Positions 25,999-34,868 of a DNA stretch of 64,000 nt are shown here, piece after piece (position 1 is the stretch's first letter; every line of letters begins with the position of its first letter). The translations under genes were made by a program, and so were the position numbers. The DNA lies in assembly GCF_017313105.1 (NCBI RefSeq), contig NZ_JAFLND010000001.1, forward strand, positions 1,302,001 through 1,366,000, in the 5' to 3' direction. This stretch comes from [Muricauda] lutisoli (nom. illeg.). Its GTDB lineage: Bacteria; Bacteroidota; Bacteroidia; Flavobacteriales; Flavobacteriaceae. A model generated the notes under the pieces. That model was not told the origin of the DNA. It made no database searches and saw nothing but the letters and a program-made list of their open reading frames with translations.

Positions 25999-27662
25999 TG
26001 GGAAAGTTTTTTGCATCCATATTAAAAGTAATTGTAGCCGTTGTGGCCATCAACCTATTGGCGAGTTTTGTGTACACCCGTTTTGACCTTACGGAAGATA
26101 AAAGATATACACTATCCCAGCCTGCCATAGCGGTAGCACAAAAATTTGAAACACCCGTGATAGTGGATGTGCTGTTGGATGGAAACATTCCTGCAGAGTT
26201 TGCCAAACTCAAAACGGAAACCGTTCAATTGTTGGAATCCTTTGGGTCCAAGAACAGCAACATCAAATATAATTTGGTGGACCCCATGGAGGACAGCGAA
26301 AACCCACAGGAAACCGTTGCCCAATTACAAAGTTTGGGATTACAGCCTGCTAATGTTACCGTTGAGGAAAACGGAAAGGTATCCAACGAGCTGGTCTTTC
26401 CTTGGGCAATGGTCAATTACAACGACCAGACGGTTAGGGTTCCGCTATTAAAAAACAAACAAGGTTCAACAGCGGAGGAGCGCATCAACAACTCGGTACA
26501 GCAATTGGAGTACGCATTTTCCGATGCTTTCACAAAGTTGAGCATTGAAGAAAAAAAGAGTATTGCCGTTATTAAAGGAAATGGCGAACTGGAAGATATT
26601 TACATTGCCGATTATCTCACCACCATTCGGGATTATTACAACATTGGCGCTATAACCTTGGATTCCGTAGCTTCCAATCCCCAACATGTTTTGGACCAAT
26701 TAAAAAACTTTGACCTTGCCCTTATCGCCAAACCCACCGAGGCGTTTACCGACCAAGAAAAATATGTGATGGACCAATATATGGTGCAAGGGGGTAAATC
26801 CATTTGGATGATGGACCAGATAAACATGGAAATGGATAGCATCTATGCTGGTGGCGGAGAGGCCATTGCTGTTCCCAGAGACCTTAATCTGAAGGATTTG
26901 TTCTTTAAATATGGGATACGGATCAATCCTGTTTTGGTCAATGATCTTTACTTTACCCAAATTGTTTTAGCTACTGGAGAAGGAAACGATTCGCAGTACA
27001 ATCCCCTGCCCTGGTTTTATTACCCAATGGTTTTTTCACAGAACAATCATCCCATCAACACCAACATTGAAGCGGTGCGTTTTCAGTTCACCAGTCCAAT
27101 GGAGGTATTGGAAAACGATTACCAGAAGACCATCCTATTGAAGAGTTCTCCGCTTTCCAAAACAGACGGGGTTCCACGAGTGGTTAGTTTGGATATGATC
27201 AACCAACAACCTGACCAAGCAACATACAACAACGGCAATTTGCCTTTGGCCGTGTTGATCGAGGGGAATTTTACATCCATGTACAAGAATAGGGTAAAAC
27301 CTTTAAAGCTTCAAAATACCATGGAGGAAGGTCCTGAAAATAAGATGATCGTTATCTCGGACGGGGACGTCATCAAAAACCAACTCCGCAACGGCAGACC
27401 CTTGGAATTGGGTTACGATAAATGGACCAGTAACTTCTATGGCAACAAGGAATTTTTGGTGAACAGTACAAATTACCTTTTGGACAATACGGGGCTTATT
27501 AACATTCGAAACAAGAAAGTGGCCATCCCCTTATTGGATGTCAAAAAAATTACAGAACAAAAAACCAAGTGGCAACTTGTAAACATTGGATTACCAGTAG
27601 TTTTAACCTTAATTTTCGGTCTGTTTTTCGGGTATTACAGAAAACGAAAATTTACCACTTAG
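25998..27662 (+). CDS. gldG: Gliding motility ABC transporter auxiliary protein GldG
   Basis: A 554-residue protein: one N-terminal membrane helix, a large periplasmic ABC_transp_aux (GldG-like) domain, and a second membrane helix near 525-545 with a basic cytoplasmic tail. Seen: FDLTEDKRYTLSQPA near 31 and the long extracytoplasmic region with VIKGNGELEDIYIADYL near 192. It partners GldF in the ABC transporter needed for gliding. The start overlaps the gldF stop by 1 nt. Confidence 0.94.
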   Translation: MGKFFASILKVIVAVVAINLLASFVYTRFDLTEDKRYTLSQPAIAVAQKFETPVIVDVLLDGNIPAEFAKLKTETVQLLESFGSKNSNIKYNLVDPMEDSENPQETVAQLQSLGLQPANVTVEENGKVSNELVFPWAMVNYNDQTVRVPLLKNKQGSTAEERINNSVQQLEYAFSDAFTKLSIEEKKSIAVIKGNGELEDIYIADYLTTIRDYYNIGAITLDSVASNPQHVLDQLKNFDLALIAKPTEAFTDQEKYVMDQYMVQGGKSIWMMDQINMEMDSIYAGGGEAIAVPRDLNLKDLFFKYGIRINPVLVNDLYFTQIVLATGEGNDSQYNPLPWFYYPMVFSQNNHPINTNIEAVRFQFTSPMEVLENDYQKTILLKSSPLSKTDGVPRVVSLDMINQQPDQATYNNGNLPLAVLIEGNFTSMYKNRVKPLKLQNTMEEGPENKMIVISDGDVIKNQLRNGRPLELGYDKWTSNFYGNKEFLVNSTNYLLDNTGLINIRNKKVAIPLLDVKKITEQKTKWQLVNIGLPVVLTLIFGLFFGYYRKRKFTT

Positions 27663-27701
27663 CTGTTAATAAATTTGTTTCTCTGCTAAATCCATTTGGG
27701 A

Positions 27702-27709
27702 TATATTTG
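27702..27709 (+). promoter_or_regulatory. Candidate -7 box of dnaN
   Basis: TATATTTG, an exact TAnnTTTG match 73 nt before the dnaN ATG. The nearest upstream TTG (27675-27677) is 24 nt away, slightly too far, so the -33 element is uncertain. Confidence 0.45.
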
Positions 27710-27782
27710 TTTTTATTGATTTTATAGGCCCTTTAAGAGGGTTAAATTGCCAAAAAGGCAGCTATACTAAAGTATTTCGTTG

Positions 27783-28901
27783 ATGAAGTTTATCGTATCC
27801 AGTACATATTTATTGAAACAGCTTCAGGTTTTGGGGGGAGTTATCAACAATAGCAACACCTTGCCCATCCTGGACAATTTTTTGTTCGACCTTAAAGAAA
27901 GTAAGCTAACGGTCTCTGCGTCCGATTTGGAAACCACCATGAGTACGGTTTTGGAAGTGGATTCCGATTCCGAAGGAACCATTGCAGTTCCCGCACGTTT
28001 GCTTCTGGATACCTTAAAAACATTCCCTGAGCAACCTTTGACTTTTGTTGTTGAGGACAACAATACGGTGGAAATCAGCTCCAACCATGGTAAATATGCC
28101 TTGGCATATGCGGATGGAGCAGAATTCCCGAAAGCGGTGGAAGTCTCAAACCCGAGTTCCACTACCCTATTGGGGGATATTTTGGCAACGGCCATCAACA
28201 AAACCATATTTGCCGCTGGTAATGATGACCTTCGTCCGGTAATGAGCGGTGTGTTTTTCCAATTCTCCCCAGAGAATTTGACCTTTGTGGCCACTGATGC
28301 ACACAAGTTGGTAAAATATCAGCGCCAGGATGTAACAGCTTCCGAAGTGGCGGAATTCATCATGCCCAAAAAACCTTTGACATTGTTAAAGGGTATACTG
28401 GCAGGTTCCGAATCTGAAGTGACCATTGAGTACAACGACAGTAACGCAAAATTCTATTTTGACAATACAGAATTGGTATGTCGATTGATTGACGGTAAAT
28501 ACCCGAACTACGAAGCGGTGATCCCAAAAGAAAACCCAAACAAATTAACGATTGCCAGAAACCAGTTCCAGAGTTCTGTGCGCAGGGTTTCCATTTTCTC
28601 CAATAAGACCACGCATCAAATCCGTTTGAAGATTGCGGGTGCAGAACTCAATATTTCTGCAGAAGATGTGGATTACAGTAACAAAGCCGAAGAAAGGTTA
28701 TCCTGTGCCTACCAAGGTGATGATATGCAAATTGGTTTCAACTCCAGATTCCTATTGGAAATGTTGAACAATTTGTCTTCCGATGAAGTTTCCTTGGAAA
28801 TGAGCTTACCGAACAGAGCGGGAATCCTTACCCCTATTGATGGTTTGGATGAAGGAGAGCATGTGACCATGCTGGTGATGCCCGTGATGCTGAATAGTTA
28901 G
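27783..28901 (+). CDS. dnaN: DNA polymerase III subunit beta (sliding clamp)
   Basis: A 372-residue ring-forming processivity clamp. Three beta-clamp domains are recognisable, each about 120 residues: N-terminal MKFIVSSTYLLKQLQVLGGVINNSNTLPILDNFLF, middle NDDLRPVMSGVFFQFSPENLTFVATDAHKL, and C-terminal with the ending HVTMLVMPVMLNS, close to the MPMRL-type end of the family. ATG at 27783 is preferred over the overlapping TTG three bases earlier. In flavobacteria dnaN often lies apart from dnaA, as here, next to gldG. Confidence 0.97.
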   Translation: MKFIVSSTYLLKQLQVLGGVINNSNTLPILDNFLFDLKESKLTVSASDLETTMSTVLEVDSDSEGTIAVPARLLLDTLKTFPEQPLTFVVEDNNTVEISSNHGKYALAYADGAEFPKAVEVSNPSSTTLLGDILATAINKTIFAAGNDDLRPVMSGVFFQFSPENLTFVATDAHKLVKYQRQDVTASEVAEFIMPKKPLTLLKGILAGSESEVTIEYNDSNAKFYFDNTELVCRLIDGKYPNYEAVIPKENPNKLTIARNQFQSSVRRVSIFSNKTTHQIRLKIAGAELNISAEDVDYSNKAEERLSCAYQGDDMQIGFNSRFLLEMLNNLSSDEVSLEMSLPNRAGILTPIDGLDEGEHVTMLVMPVMLNS

Positions 28902-29053
28902 CCAAATTCTTACACAAAGTACTGATTGCCAGAAAATAATTGATGTTTTTGCAATTAGTCGATGAATCAATTCTTTCATCGCCTAAATTGTTTAAGGAAA
29001 CTTGTTTTGCATAATTTTAACAGAATAAGATTTTAAACCTTAAACTATTGAAA

Positions 29054-30133
29054 ATGAAAAAATTAACACTAGCCGTACTTGCACTGTTTGCATTTACCTT
29101 TTTTGCCTGTGAAGTGGAACCTGCAGGTGAAAGCTTGGAAGCAGTTGCAGGTAAGGGGCAAATTAAAGCCAAAAAGAATGATAACTCCATTGAGTTTGAT
29201 TTTTCTGAAGAATGTCTGAAATCCGAATCCATTCTTTATGCAGGACAAAACATAGAGGTCGGAAAAGTAACAGTTTCCGAATCCGGTGGAAATTATGTAA
29301 TTACCTATGAAATAACCAATGATGATTGGTGTATTACCGAAACCCACCTATCTGTTGTCAACTCACCAGAAGAGTTTCCAATTACTAATTCTGGAAACCC
29401 AAAAAATGGTGATTTCGAATACTCTGATGAATTTGACTGTGAAAAAACCGTAACATACGAAGTTCCTGCTGAAAAAGGACCTTATATAGCTGCACATGCT
29501 GTAGTGGAGTGTGCTACAAGTTCACCCGAGACTATTGCGGCTAATCTTCCCGAAACTGTGGAGTTTTGTACAGTTGACCAAGGACCAGATGCTTATTTAA
29601 ACATTACCATAGCCGAAGGTTCACTGGCCGGTTCATACGGCTCTTGGTGTATTGACAACGATTCTCCCATTAATCTGGACAACTGTTACACAGCGGATGT
29701 TTATTCTTTAGATGATGAGCTACCGGAAGATGCTTTCGAATATCCTGAGAACTTTGACTTGGTGAATTGGTTGTTGAACCAAAACATAGTTGGTGAGCTA
29801 AGTCCTTCCAGTGGAGAGGCTTATACCTATGGAGACCTTCAATTTGCCATTTGGAAATTATTGGATGACATTGAAGATGAAGACTGTGAAGCATGTGCAC
29901 TTGGAGATTTTACACCAGAACACGTAACCGAATTGGTTGAACTAGCTCAAGAGTATGGAGAAGGATTTACTCCGGAATGTGGTGATGTAACTGGTGTTAT
30001 TTTGATTTCGGAAGGTGTACAGCCATTAATAATCCCAATACCATTGGAATGTAGTCCTTGCGAGGAAACAGCTTGGGCAGACGGTTGTGATTTCCCTGGA
30101 AACAATTGGGCCACTTACTTTCAGTTTGACTAA
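29054..30133 (+). CDS. Cys-rich lipoprotein with thioester-domain-like motifs
   Basis: A 359-residue lipoprotein: the lipobox ends FTFFAC with Cys19. An N-terminal module (about 65-155) with WCITETHLSVV, GNPKNGDFEYS and YIAAHAVVEC is a recurrent beta domain of secreted proteins. A second module carries GSWCIDND near 197-203, FDLVNWLLNQN near 234-244 and YGDLQFAIWKLL near 259-270. WCID plus LQFAIW resembles the thioester-domain signature. Many cysteines (about 15) may form disulfides. The ATG at 29054 is preferred over an upstream TTG at 29048. Terminator at 30167-30206. Confidence 0.7.
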   Translation: MKKLTLAVLALFAFTFFACEVEPAGESLEAVAGKGQIKAKKNDNSIEFDFSEECLKSESILYAGQNIEVGKVTVSESGGNYVITYEITNDDWCITETHLSVVNSPEEFPITNSGNPKNGDFEYSDEFDCEKTVTYEVPAEKGPYIAAHAVVECATSSPETIAANLPETVEFCTVDQGPDAYLNITIAEGSLAGSYGSWCIDNDSPINLDNCYTADVYSLDDELPEDAFEYPENFDLVNWLLNQNIVGELSPSSGEAYTYGDLQFAIWKLLDDIEDEDCEACALGDFTPEHVTELVELAQEYGEGFTPECGDVTGVILISEGVQPLIIPIPLECSPCEETAWADGCDFPGNNWATYFQFD

Positions 30134-30166
30134 TGCAGAAAGTTCCTTTATTTAATAATTAACGAT

Positions 30167-30206
30167 AAGGGGCAAAATAATTGATTTTGCCCCTTTTTGT
30201 TTTTTT
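30167..30206 (+). terminator. Rho-independent terminator after the Cys-rich lipoprotein
   Basis: GGGGCAAAAT (30169-30178) pairs with ATTTTGCCCC (30184-30193), loop AATTG, followed by T5-G-T7. It is one of the strongest terminators of the window. Confidence 0.93.
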
Positions 30207-30235
30207 AGTCTTTATCATATTAGTTTTAAATACAA

Positions 30236-31213
30236 ATGAAGTTACTAGGTATAAAATCCCATAACTTTTCTTTTGATTTCTTTGAGAAGAATACAGTACC
30301 TCCTTTTTACAAAGGAATTGAAGATGTTCCGAACGCTTATTTTGAAAATAACATCATAAAAGACAACAATGTTCACATTGTTAATTGTATAATGCCTTAT
30401 ATAGGAAAAAGGGAAAGTACTTTAAACGATGATTATGGTCATTATTCCAAATCCTATCGTTTAGGTTATGCCATGGACTTTTCAAATTCATCTTCCGCAA
30501 CGGACTATTTAAAGAATGTTTTAGGTAAAAAAACATACAAAAGCATGCGTCAGGATAGGCAACGGTTGTACAGAGATCATAATATCCGGTTAAAAGTGTA
30601 TCATGGCGAAATGGATAAGGACCACTATACCTATTTGTTCAAAACACTTAAAGGATATATTCTAAAAAGATTTGAAGGAAGGACCCATACACATACCGCT
30701 TTGTCCAAATGGGATTTCTATGTTCCAACTTGTTACGATATGATCCTATCCAAAAATGCCGCTATGTTCGTTCTGTATGATAATGATCTACCTATTGCAA
30801 TTTCTCTAAGCTTTCGGCATAAAAACATACTTACTGCGGCAATCACTTCCTTTAATGAAAACTATTATAAATACAGCTTAGGTAAGTTAATGTTCGTAAA
30901 CCAAATAGAATGGTGTTTTTTGAATAATTGCACATTATTGGATACTGGTTGGGGGAACATACCCTACAAAATCAAATTTTCAAACGCCGCATTTTATTAT
31001 GATACAAAAGTCTTCTATCCAAAGAAAAAGTTAGCTAAAAAGATGTTGGCATTCTTTATCAGTTGGGTCTTGATGTTAAAGTATTATTGTATCGTAGTCT
31101 TCAAAGAAAAAAGATTTAATAGACCAGAGATAACATTTAAAAACAGATGGCTGAATTTAAGAAGCACAAATATGCACTCTCAACACGTTAGCTTAAAAAC
31201 CGAATCGTCATAA
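30236..31213 (+). CDS. GNAT-family acyltransferase (FemAB/CelD-like)
   Basis: A 325-residue predicted cytoplasmic or peripheral membrane acyltransferase. The layout fits the Acetyltransf_6 (BioF2-like) group: a variable N-terminal half with MRQDRQRLYRDHNIRLKVY near 101-119, and a C-terminal GNAT-like core with AMFVLYDNDLPIAISLSFRH near 180-200 and YYKYSLGKLMFVNQIEWCFLNNCTLLDTGWG near 212-242. A hydrophobic stretch near 265-287 may attach it to the membrane. Such proteins modify cell-wall or polysaccharide precursors. The last 26 bases overlap the convergent DUF4870 gene. Confidence 0.7.
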   Translation: MKLLGIKSHNFSFDFFEKNTVPPFYKGIEDVPNAYFENNIIKDNNVHIVNCIMPYIGKRESTLNDDYGHYSKSYRLGYAMDFSNSSSATDYLKNVLGKKTYKSMRQDRQRLYRDHNIRLKVYHGEMDKDHYTYLFKTLKGYILKRFEGRTHTHTALSKWDFYVPTCYDMILSKNAAMFVLYDNDLPIAISLSFRHKNILTAAITSFNENYYKYSLGKLMFVNQIEWCFLNNCTLLDTGWGNIPYKIKFSNAAFYYDTKVFYPKKKLAKKMLAFFISWVLMLKYYCIVVFKEKRFNRPEITFKNRWLNLRSTNMHSQHVSLKTESS

Positions 31214-31550
31214 AGTAAGACGGGGACTCACCATTGGATGCCTTGACAGCATTTACGATAGGCAGGATAAACCCAAGGAGTCCCGTTGCTATCAATCCCA
31301 GAATTCCCAATCCTAATAGCAATATGGCGGGAATACTGATAATGATATACAGTATAAGACTGATTTGAAAATTGATGATAGCCTTTCCATGCTCGTCCAT
31401 CCCCTCTACCCTATCTTTGGATGACAACCAAATGATCAAAGGAACGATAAGGCTTCCGAAGCCTATGGCATACCCCAATAATTGGGTCAGATGTGTTACG
31501 GCCAACAACGTATTGTCCGTTCTAACTGCTTTTTGATTAATGACTTCCAT
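31188..31550 (-). CDS. DUF4870 domain membrane protein
   Basis: A 120-residue protein of the DUF4870/Tic20-like family, with three to four membrane helices. Seen: LAVTHLTQLLGYAIGFGSLIVPLIIWL near residue 16-42, then DEHGKAIINFQISLILYIII near 52-71, the family hallmark, and a C-terminal ILPIVNAVKASNGE segment. The function is unknown. Its 3' end overlaps the GNAT gene in antisense by 26 bp, and it is divergent from mnmE with 85 bp between the starts. Confidence 0.88.
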   Translation of the reverse strand: MEVINQKAVRTDNTLLAVTHLTQLLGYAIGFGSLIVPLIIWLSSKDRVEGMDEHGKAIINFQISLILYIIISIPAILLLGLGILGLIATGLLGFILPIVNAVKASNGESPSYFMTIRFLS

Positions 31551-31622
31551 TTTGATTGATTTTGATGATTCACTTTATTAGTATACAAATCACCGAAAAT
31601 GTTACAAACAACAGCTAATTCG

Positions 31623-31630
31623 TACTTTTG
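31623..31630 (+). promoter_or_regulatory. Candidate -7 box of mnmE
   Basis: TACTTTTG, an exact TAnnTTTG match that ends only 5 nt before the mnmE ATG at 31636. If used, the message would have almost no leader. No proper -33 TTG is visible. Confidence 0.45.
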
Positions 31631-31635
31631 TACCC

Positions 31636-33006
31636 ATGTCGTATACAGATAACATTGTAGCCTTGGCGACCCCCTCTGGAACAGGTGCCATTGCAGTGAT
31701 TCGAGTTTCAGGACCGGATGCCATTAACCTAGTGGACAAACTGTTCAAATCCATCAAAGGAAAAAAATTGACGCAACAGAAAAGCCACACCATACATTTG
31801 GGAAATATTGTAGATGGTAAGAAGGTTCTCGACGAGGCCTTGGTATCCATTTTTAAAGGGCCACATTCCTATACAGGTGAAAATGTAGTGGAAATCTCAT
31901 GCCATGGCTCACCTTTTATTCAGCAACAGATAATCCAACTATTGTTACGCAGTGGTTGTCGTTCAGCATCGGCAGGTGAGTTTACCCTTAGGGCGTTTCT
32001 AAATGGCAAAATGGACCTCAGCCAAGCCGAAGCCGTGGCCGACCTTATTGCCAGCGATAGTGAAGCTGCACACGACATAGCCATGCAACAAATGCGAGGA
32101 GGATTCAGCAACGAGATCCAAGAATTGCGACAAGAACTCTTGAACTTCGCATCCTTGATCGAACTGGAATTGGATTTTTCCCAAGAAGATGTAGAGTTTG
32201 CCGATAGAACCCAATTCAACGAGCTCCTAAACCGTATAAGCGAGGTTCTGAAAAAGTTGATCGATTCCTTTGCACTGGGGAATGTGATCAAACACGGGAT
32301 TCCCGTTGCCATTGTGGGTCAACCCAACGTTGGTAAATCTACCCTGTTGAATGTTCTGCTCAACGAGGAAAGGGCCATTGTAAGCGAAATTGCAGGTACT
32401 ACAAGAGATACGGTTGAAGATCATATTAGTTTAAACGGTATCAATTTTAGGTTTATCGATACCGCGGGAATTAGAGAAACGGAAGATGTTGTAGAAAGAA
32501 TAGGTATTGAACGCACATTTGAAAAAATCGACAAAGCACGACTCATTATTTATTTGTTCGATGGTCTGAATTTTGACAAAGAAGAGCTAGGTCAGGTTAA
32601 AAAACGTTACCCCAATAAACAGTTATTGCCTATTTGTAACAAAATGGACCTCCTGAACGAGGATCAAATAAACAAAGTCAAGAAAGAAATTCCCAATGTG
32701 CTTTTCCTTTCTGCGAAATTCAAAACTGGAATTTCTGAACTTGAGGAAAAACTTTTATCACTTGTGGATTCTGGAGCATTGAGCGGCGATAGTACCATTG
32801 TGACCAATAGCAGACATTATGATGCTCTTTTAAAAGCATTGGAAGAAATCCAAAAAGTAAAAGAAGGATTGGATATGGAGCTTTCCAGCGATTTGATGGC
32901 AATAGATATCCGACAAGCCCTTTATCATTTGGGAGAAATTACCGGCAGTGTTACCACCGATGACCTTTTGGGCAATATTTTTTCCAATTTCTGCATCGGA
33001 AAGTAA
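31636..33006 (+). CDS. mnmE: tRNA modification GTPase MnmE
   Basis: With MnmG it installs the 5-carboxymethylaminomethyl group on U34 of certain tRNAs. 456 residues, full length. Domain order: N-terminal folate-binding domain (IVALATPSGTGAIAVIRVSG), helical domain, inserted G domain, C-terminal helix. G motifs: G1 GQPNVGKST near 227-235, G3 DTAGIRET near 274, G4 NKMD near 334. The C-terminal CIGK carries the conserved Cys of the family. It is divergent from DUF4870. Confidence 0.97.
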   Translation: MSYTDNIVALATPSGTGAIAVIRVSGPDAINLVDKLFKSIKGKKLTQQKSHTIHLGNIVDGKKVLDEALVSIFKGPHSYTGENVVEISCHGSPFIQQQIIQLLLRSGCRSASAGEFTLRAFLNGKMDLSQAEAVADLIASDSEAAHDIAMQQMRGGFSNEIQELRQELLNFASLIELELDFSQEDVEFADRTQFNELLNRISEVLKKLIDSFALGNVIKHGIPVAIVGQPNVGKSTLLNVLLNEERAIVSEIAGTTRDTVEDHISLNGINFRFIDTAGIRETEDVVERIGIERTFEKIDKARLIIYLFDGLNFDKEELGQVKKRYPNKQLLPICNKMDLLNEDQINKVKKEIPNVLFLSAKFKTGISELEEKLLSLVDSGALSGDSTIVTNSRHYDALLKALEEIQKVKEGLDMELSSDLMAIDIRQALYHLGEITGSVTTDDLLGNIFSNFCIGK

Positions 33007-33060
33007 ATTTGATTTTCCCTGTGTATTAGCAGATAATACGAGTTTAATGTAAAATAAATA

Positions 33061-33699
33061 TTAGTATTTACGAAGTGTAAAATTCCAAGTGTACCTTTTA
33101 AAAAGTACGACGCACAAATAAAGAGAGAGATGCTTGGAATTCAATTTATTTTTAAACTTAATCGATGATTTATTAAAATAGTTTGTGATGCTATACTTCA
33201 AGTTTATTCCTTTTTCACGTAGCAATTGATAGGCTTGATAGCGTAAATATGGAGCCAAGTTCTTACCTCGGTACTCATGGAAGGTCCACATGTTCAATAG
33301 GTAAGCTTCATTAGGTCCCAATTTGAACTTTCTCCCTTTAAAATCAAAATCATTAAGTTCCACAAAAGTATAAGCTGCGATCTTGTTACTGGTTTCGAGA
33401 CCTATGATCAATTGTCCTTTTTCAACACCTTCCATCATCCTATCATAGTCTTCACCTGGTTCTAGATGACAAACTTTCCTAAGCTCATCCTGGTTTAAAT
33501 ATCTTACTGTATAAGTAGCATCGTCTTTAATAATAGGCTCCGCACAAGGTTCTGTTTCTTCCTGAACCCAATAATATGGAGCAACATCAATACCCAATTT
33601 TGCAAGCCGATTACGAAGCCCTAAAAGAAACAGACCGTTACGGACAATTCCCCAGTACCTATCAAAACCGGAAACTTTTTTGTTTTTCTCGATCTTCAT
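33061..33699 (-). CDS. GNAT-family N-acetyltransferase
   Basis: A 212-residue protein with a GNAT-like core: QLIIGLETSNKIAAYTFVELNDF near residues 95-117, then the acyl-CoA-binding helix region NMWTFHEYRGKNLAPYLRYQAYQLLREKG near 140-168, where EYRGKNLA is the R/Q-x-x-G-x-G/A-type loop. The N-terminal 60 residues are variable. The start follows the BKACE stop by 3 nt, so the two are co-transcribed. It may acylate the product or the cell-surface substrate of the same pathway, but the substrate is unknown. Confidence 0.72.
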   Translation of the reverse strand: MKIEKNKKVSGFDRYWGIVRNGLFLLGLRNRLAKLGIDVAPYYWVQEETEPCAEPIIKDDATYTVRYLNQDELRKVCHLEPGEDYDRMMEGVEKGQLIIGLETSNKIAAYTFVELNDFDFKGRKFKLGPNEAYLLNMWTFHEYRGKNLAPYLRYQAYQLLREKGINLKYSITNYFNKSSIKFKNKLNSKHLSLYLCVVLFKRYTWNFTLRKY

Positions 33700-33702
33700 A
33701 TG

Positions 33703-34578
33703 TCAATTGCTTTGAAAAGCCCTACCATATTCACCAAACCCCTTGGCAAGGTTCATTTTGACCCGAAAATCCTTGGGAGACATCAATGTTCTTTCATTGG
33801 CATCGGCTATTAGATGAATCCGTTTTAGCAACTCTGAATTTTTAGCCAGAACCGTCCTCTTGGTATCATACCAAATATTGTCTTCGATTCCTACTCTTAC
33901 CCCACCCCCAAATGCCAAGGATAACGAATTCATTTTCAACTGTTCGTTCCCGATTCCCGCCAAACTCCACAGTGAATCTTGAGGAAGGTCGTTGATCATA
34001 ACACCGGAATGTAATAAGTTGGCTTGGGAACAAGCGATATTTCCAAACAAAAGATTGAAATAGTATGGCGGTTCTATCAATTTTTTCTTTTCTAGATACT
34101 TAGCATAATTTATCATACCTATGTCGAAAGCCTCCAGCTCGGGAATAATACCTTTTTCCTTCATAATGCTGGCCAAGGCCATAACAGTATCGGGAGAATT
34201 AACGCTGGCTGTTTTATTGAAATTCAATGAACTCAAGGTCAAGCTCCCCATATCAGGTTTTAAATCACCTTCCAATAGCAATGGATCGCTCCGGAATTCA
34301 ATTTCACTAAAATTCCTGCCGCTCAGGGACAGACAAATAACCAATTGAGGAGCATACTTACGGATACCTTCCACAATTTGGGCATAAATCTCTTTTTTAT
34401 ATGTTGGAACACCCGTAGTCTCATCTCTTGCATGCAGGTGCACCATGGTTATACCAATTTCCGAGGCCTGGAGAACATCTTCAACAATTTCCGATACCGA
34501 AATAGGAACATAAGGCGTCATATCCTTAGTCGGAATCATACCTGTGGGGGTGAAATTCAATATAAATTCGTTGCTCAT
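33703..34578 (-). CDS. BKACE-family beta-keto acid cleavage enzyme (DUF849)
   Basis: A 291-residue TIM-barrel protein of the 3-keto-5-aminohexanoate cleavage enzyme (Kce/BKACE) family. It condenses a beta-keto acid with acetyl-CoA and splits it into acetoacetate and a CoA ester. Seen: NFTPTGMIPT at the N-terminus and the zinc-binding HLHARDETTG near residue 47-56, with Gly-rich AFGGGVRVGIEDN near 227-239. The lysine-fermentation partners (kamA, kdd, kal) are absent, so the substrate may be another beta-keto acid. First gene of a two-gene unit with a GNAT. Confidence 0.88.
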   Translation of the reverse strand: MSNEFILNFTPTGMIPTKDMTPYVPISVSEIVEDVLQASEIGITMVHLHARDETTGVPTYKKEIYAQIVEGIRKYAPQLVICLSLSGRNFSEIEFRSDPLLLEGDLKPDMGSLTLSSLNFNKTASVNSPDTVMALASIMKEKGIIPELEAFDIGMINYAKYLEKKKLIEPPYYFNLLFGNIACSQANLLHSGVMINDLPQDSLWSLAGIGNEQLKMNSLSLAFGGGVRVGIEDNIWYDTKRTVLAKNSELLKRIHLIADANERTLMSPKDFRVKMNLAKGFGEYGRAFQSN

Positions 34579-34786
34579 AAATCTCAGATTGGTACCACCT
34601 ACCCCATGCGAAACATAGCATTTGGCAAAATGGATGATTCGTATATCCCTTCAATTTGATAATTAAGTAGGGCCTCTCTAAAAAAAGTCGATTAAAAGAC
34701 AATTAAAAAGTCATGCAACAGGAAAGATGCGTTGATACCCCGAAAGTTAGCAAGTAAAAGCGTTTGCTCATCTTAAAAAATGTGCG

Positions 34787-34806
34787 ACTGTGACATTTGT
34801 CACAGT
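34787..34806. promoter_or_regulatory. CRP/FNR-type operator (TGTGA-N6-TCACA)
   Basis: ACTGTGACA-TT-TGTCACAGT: two perfect 9-bp arms around a 2-bp centre. The core TGTGA (34789-34793), six bases, TCACA (34800-34804) is an exact match to the consensus for CRP. Its centre (34796.5) lies about 41.5 bp before the transcription start predicted from the -7 box at 34826-34833, the geometry of a class II activator site. Confidence 0.7.
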
Positions 34807-34825
34807 TTTCATCTGTCCTTCATCG

Positions 34826-34833
34826 TAAATTTG
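34826..34833 (+). promoter_or_regulatory. -7 box of the thioredoxin-permease-decarboxylase operon
   Basis: TAAATTTG, an exact TAnnTTTG match 36 nt before the thioredoxin ATG. No TTG at the -33 position, in keeping with a promoter that depends on an activator at the operator just upstream. Confidence 0.6.
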
Positions 34834-34868
34834 CGATTAAATCACATTGAAATATCGCGAACCAAAAA

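Noticed and set aside
33007-33060. Terminator between mnmE and the convergent GNAT gene
   Set aside because: Only a weak GTATTA/TAATAC pairing without T-run.
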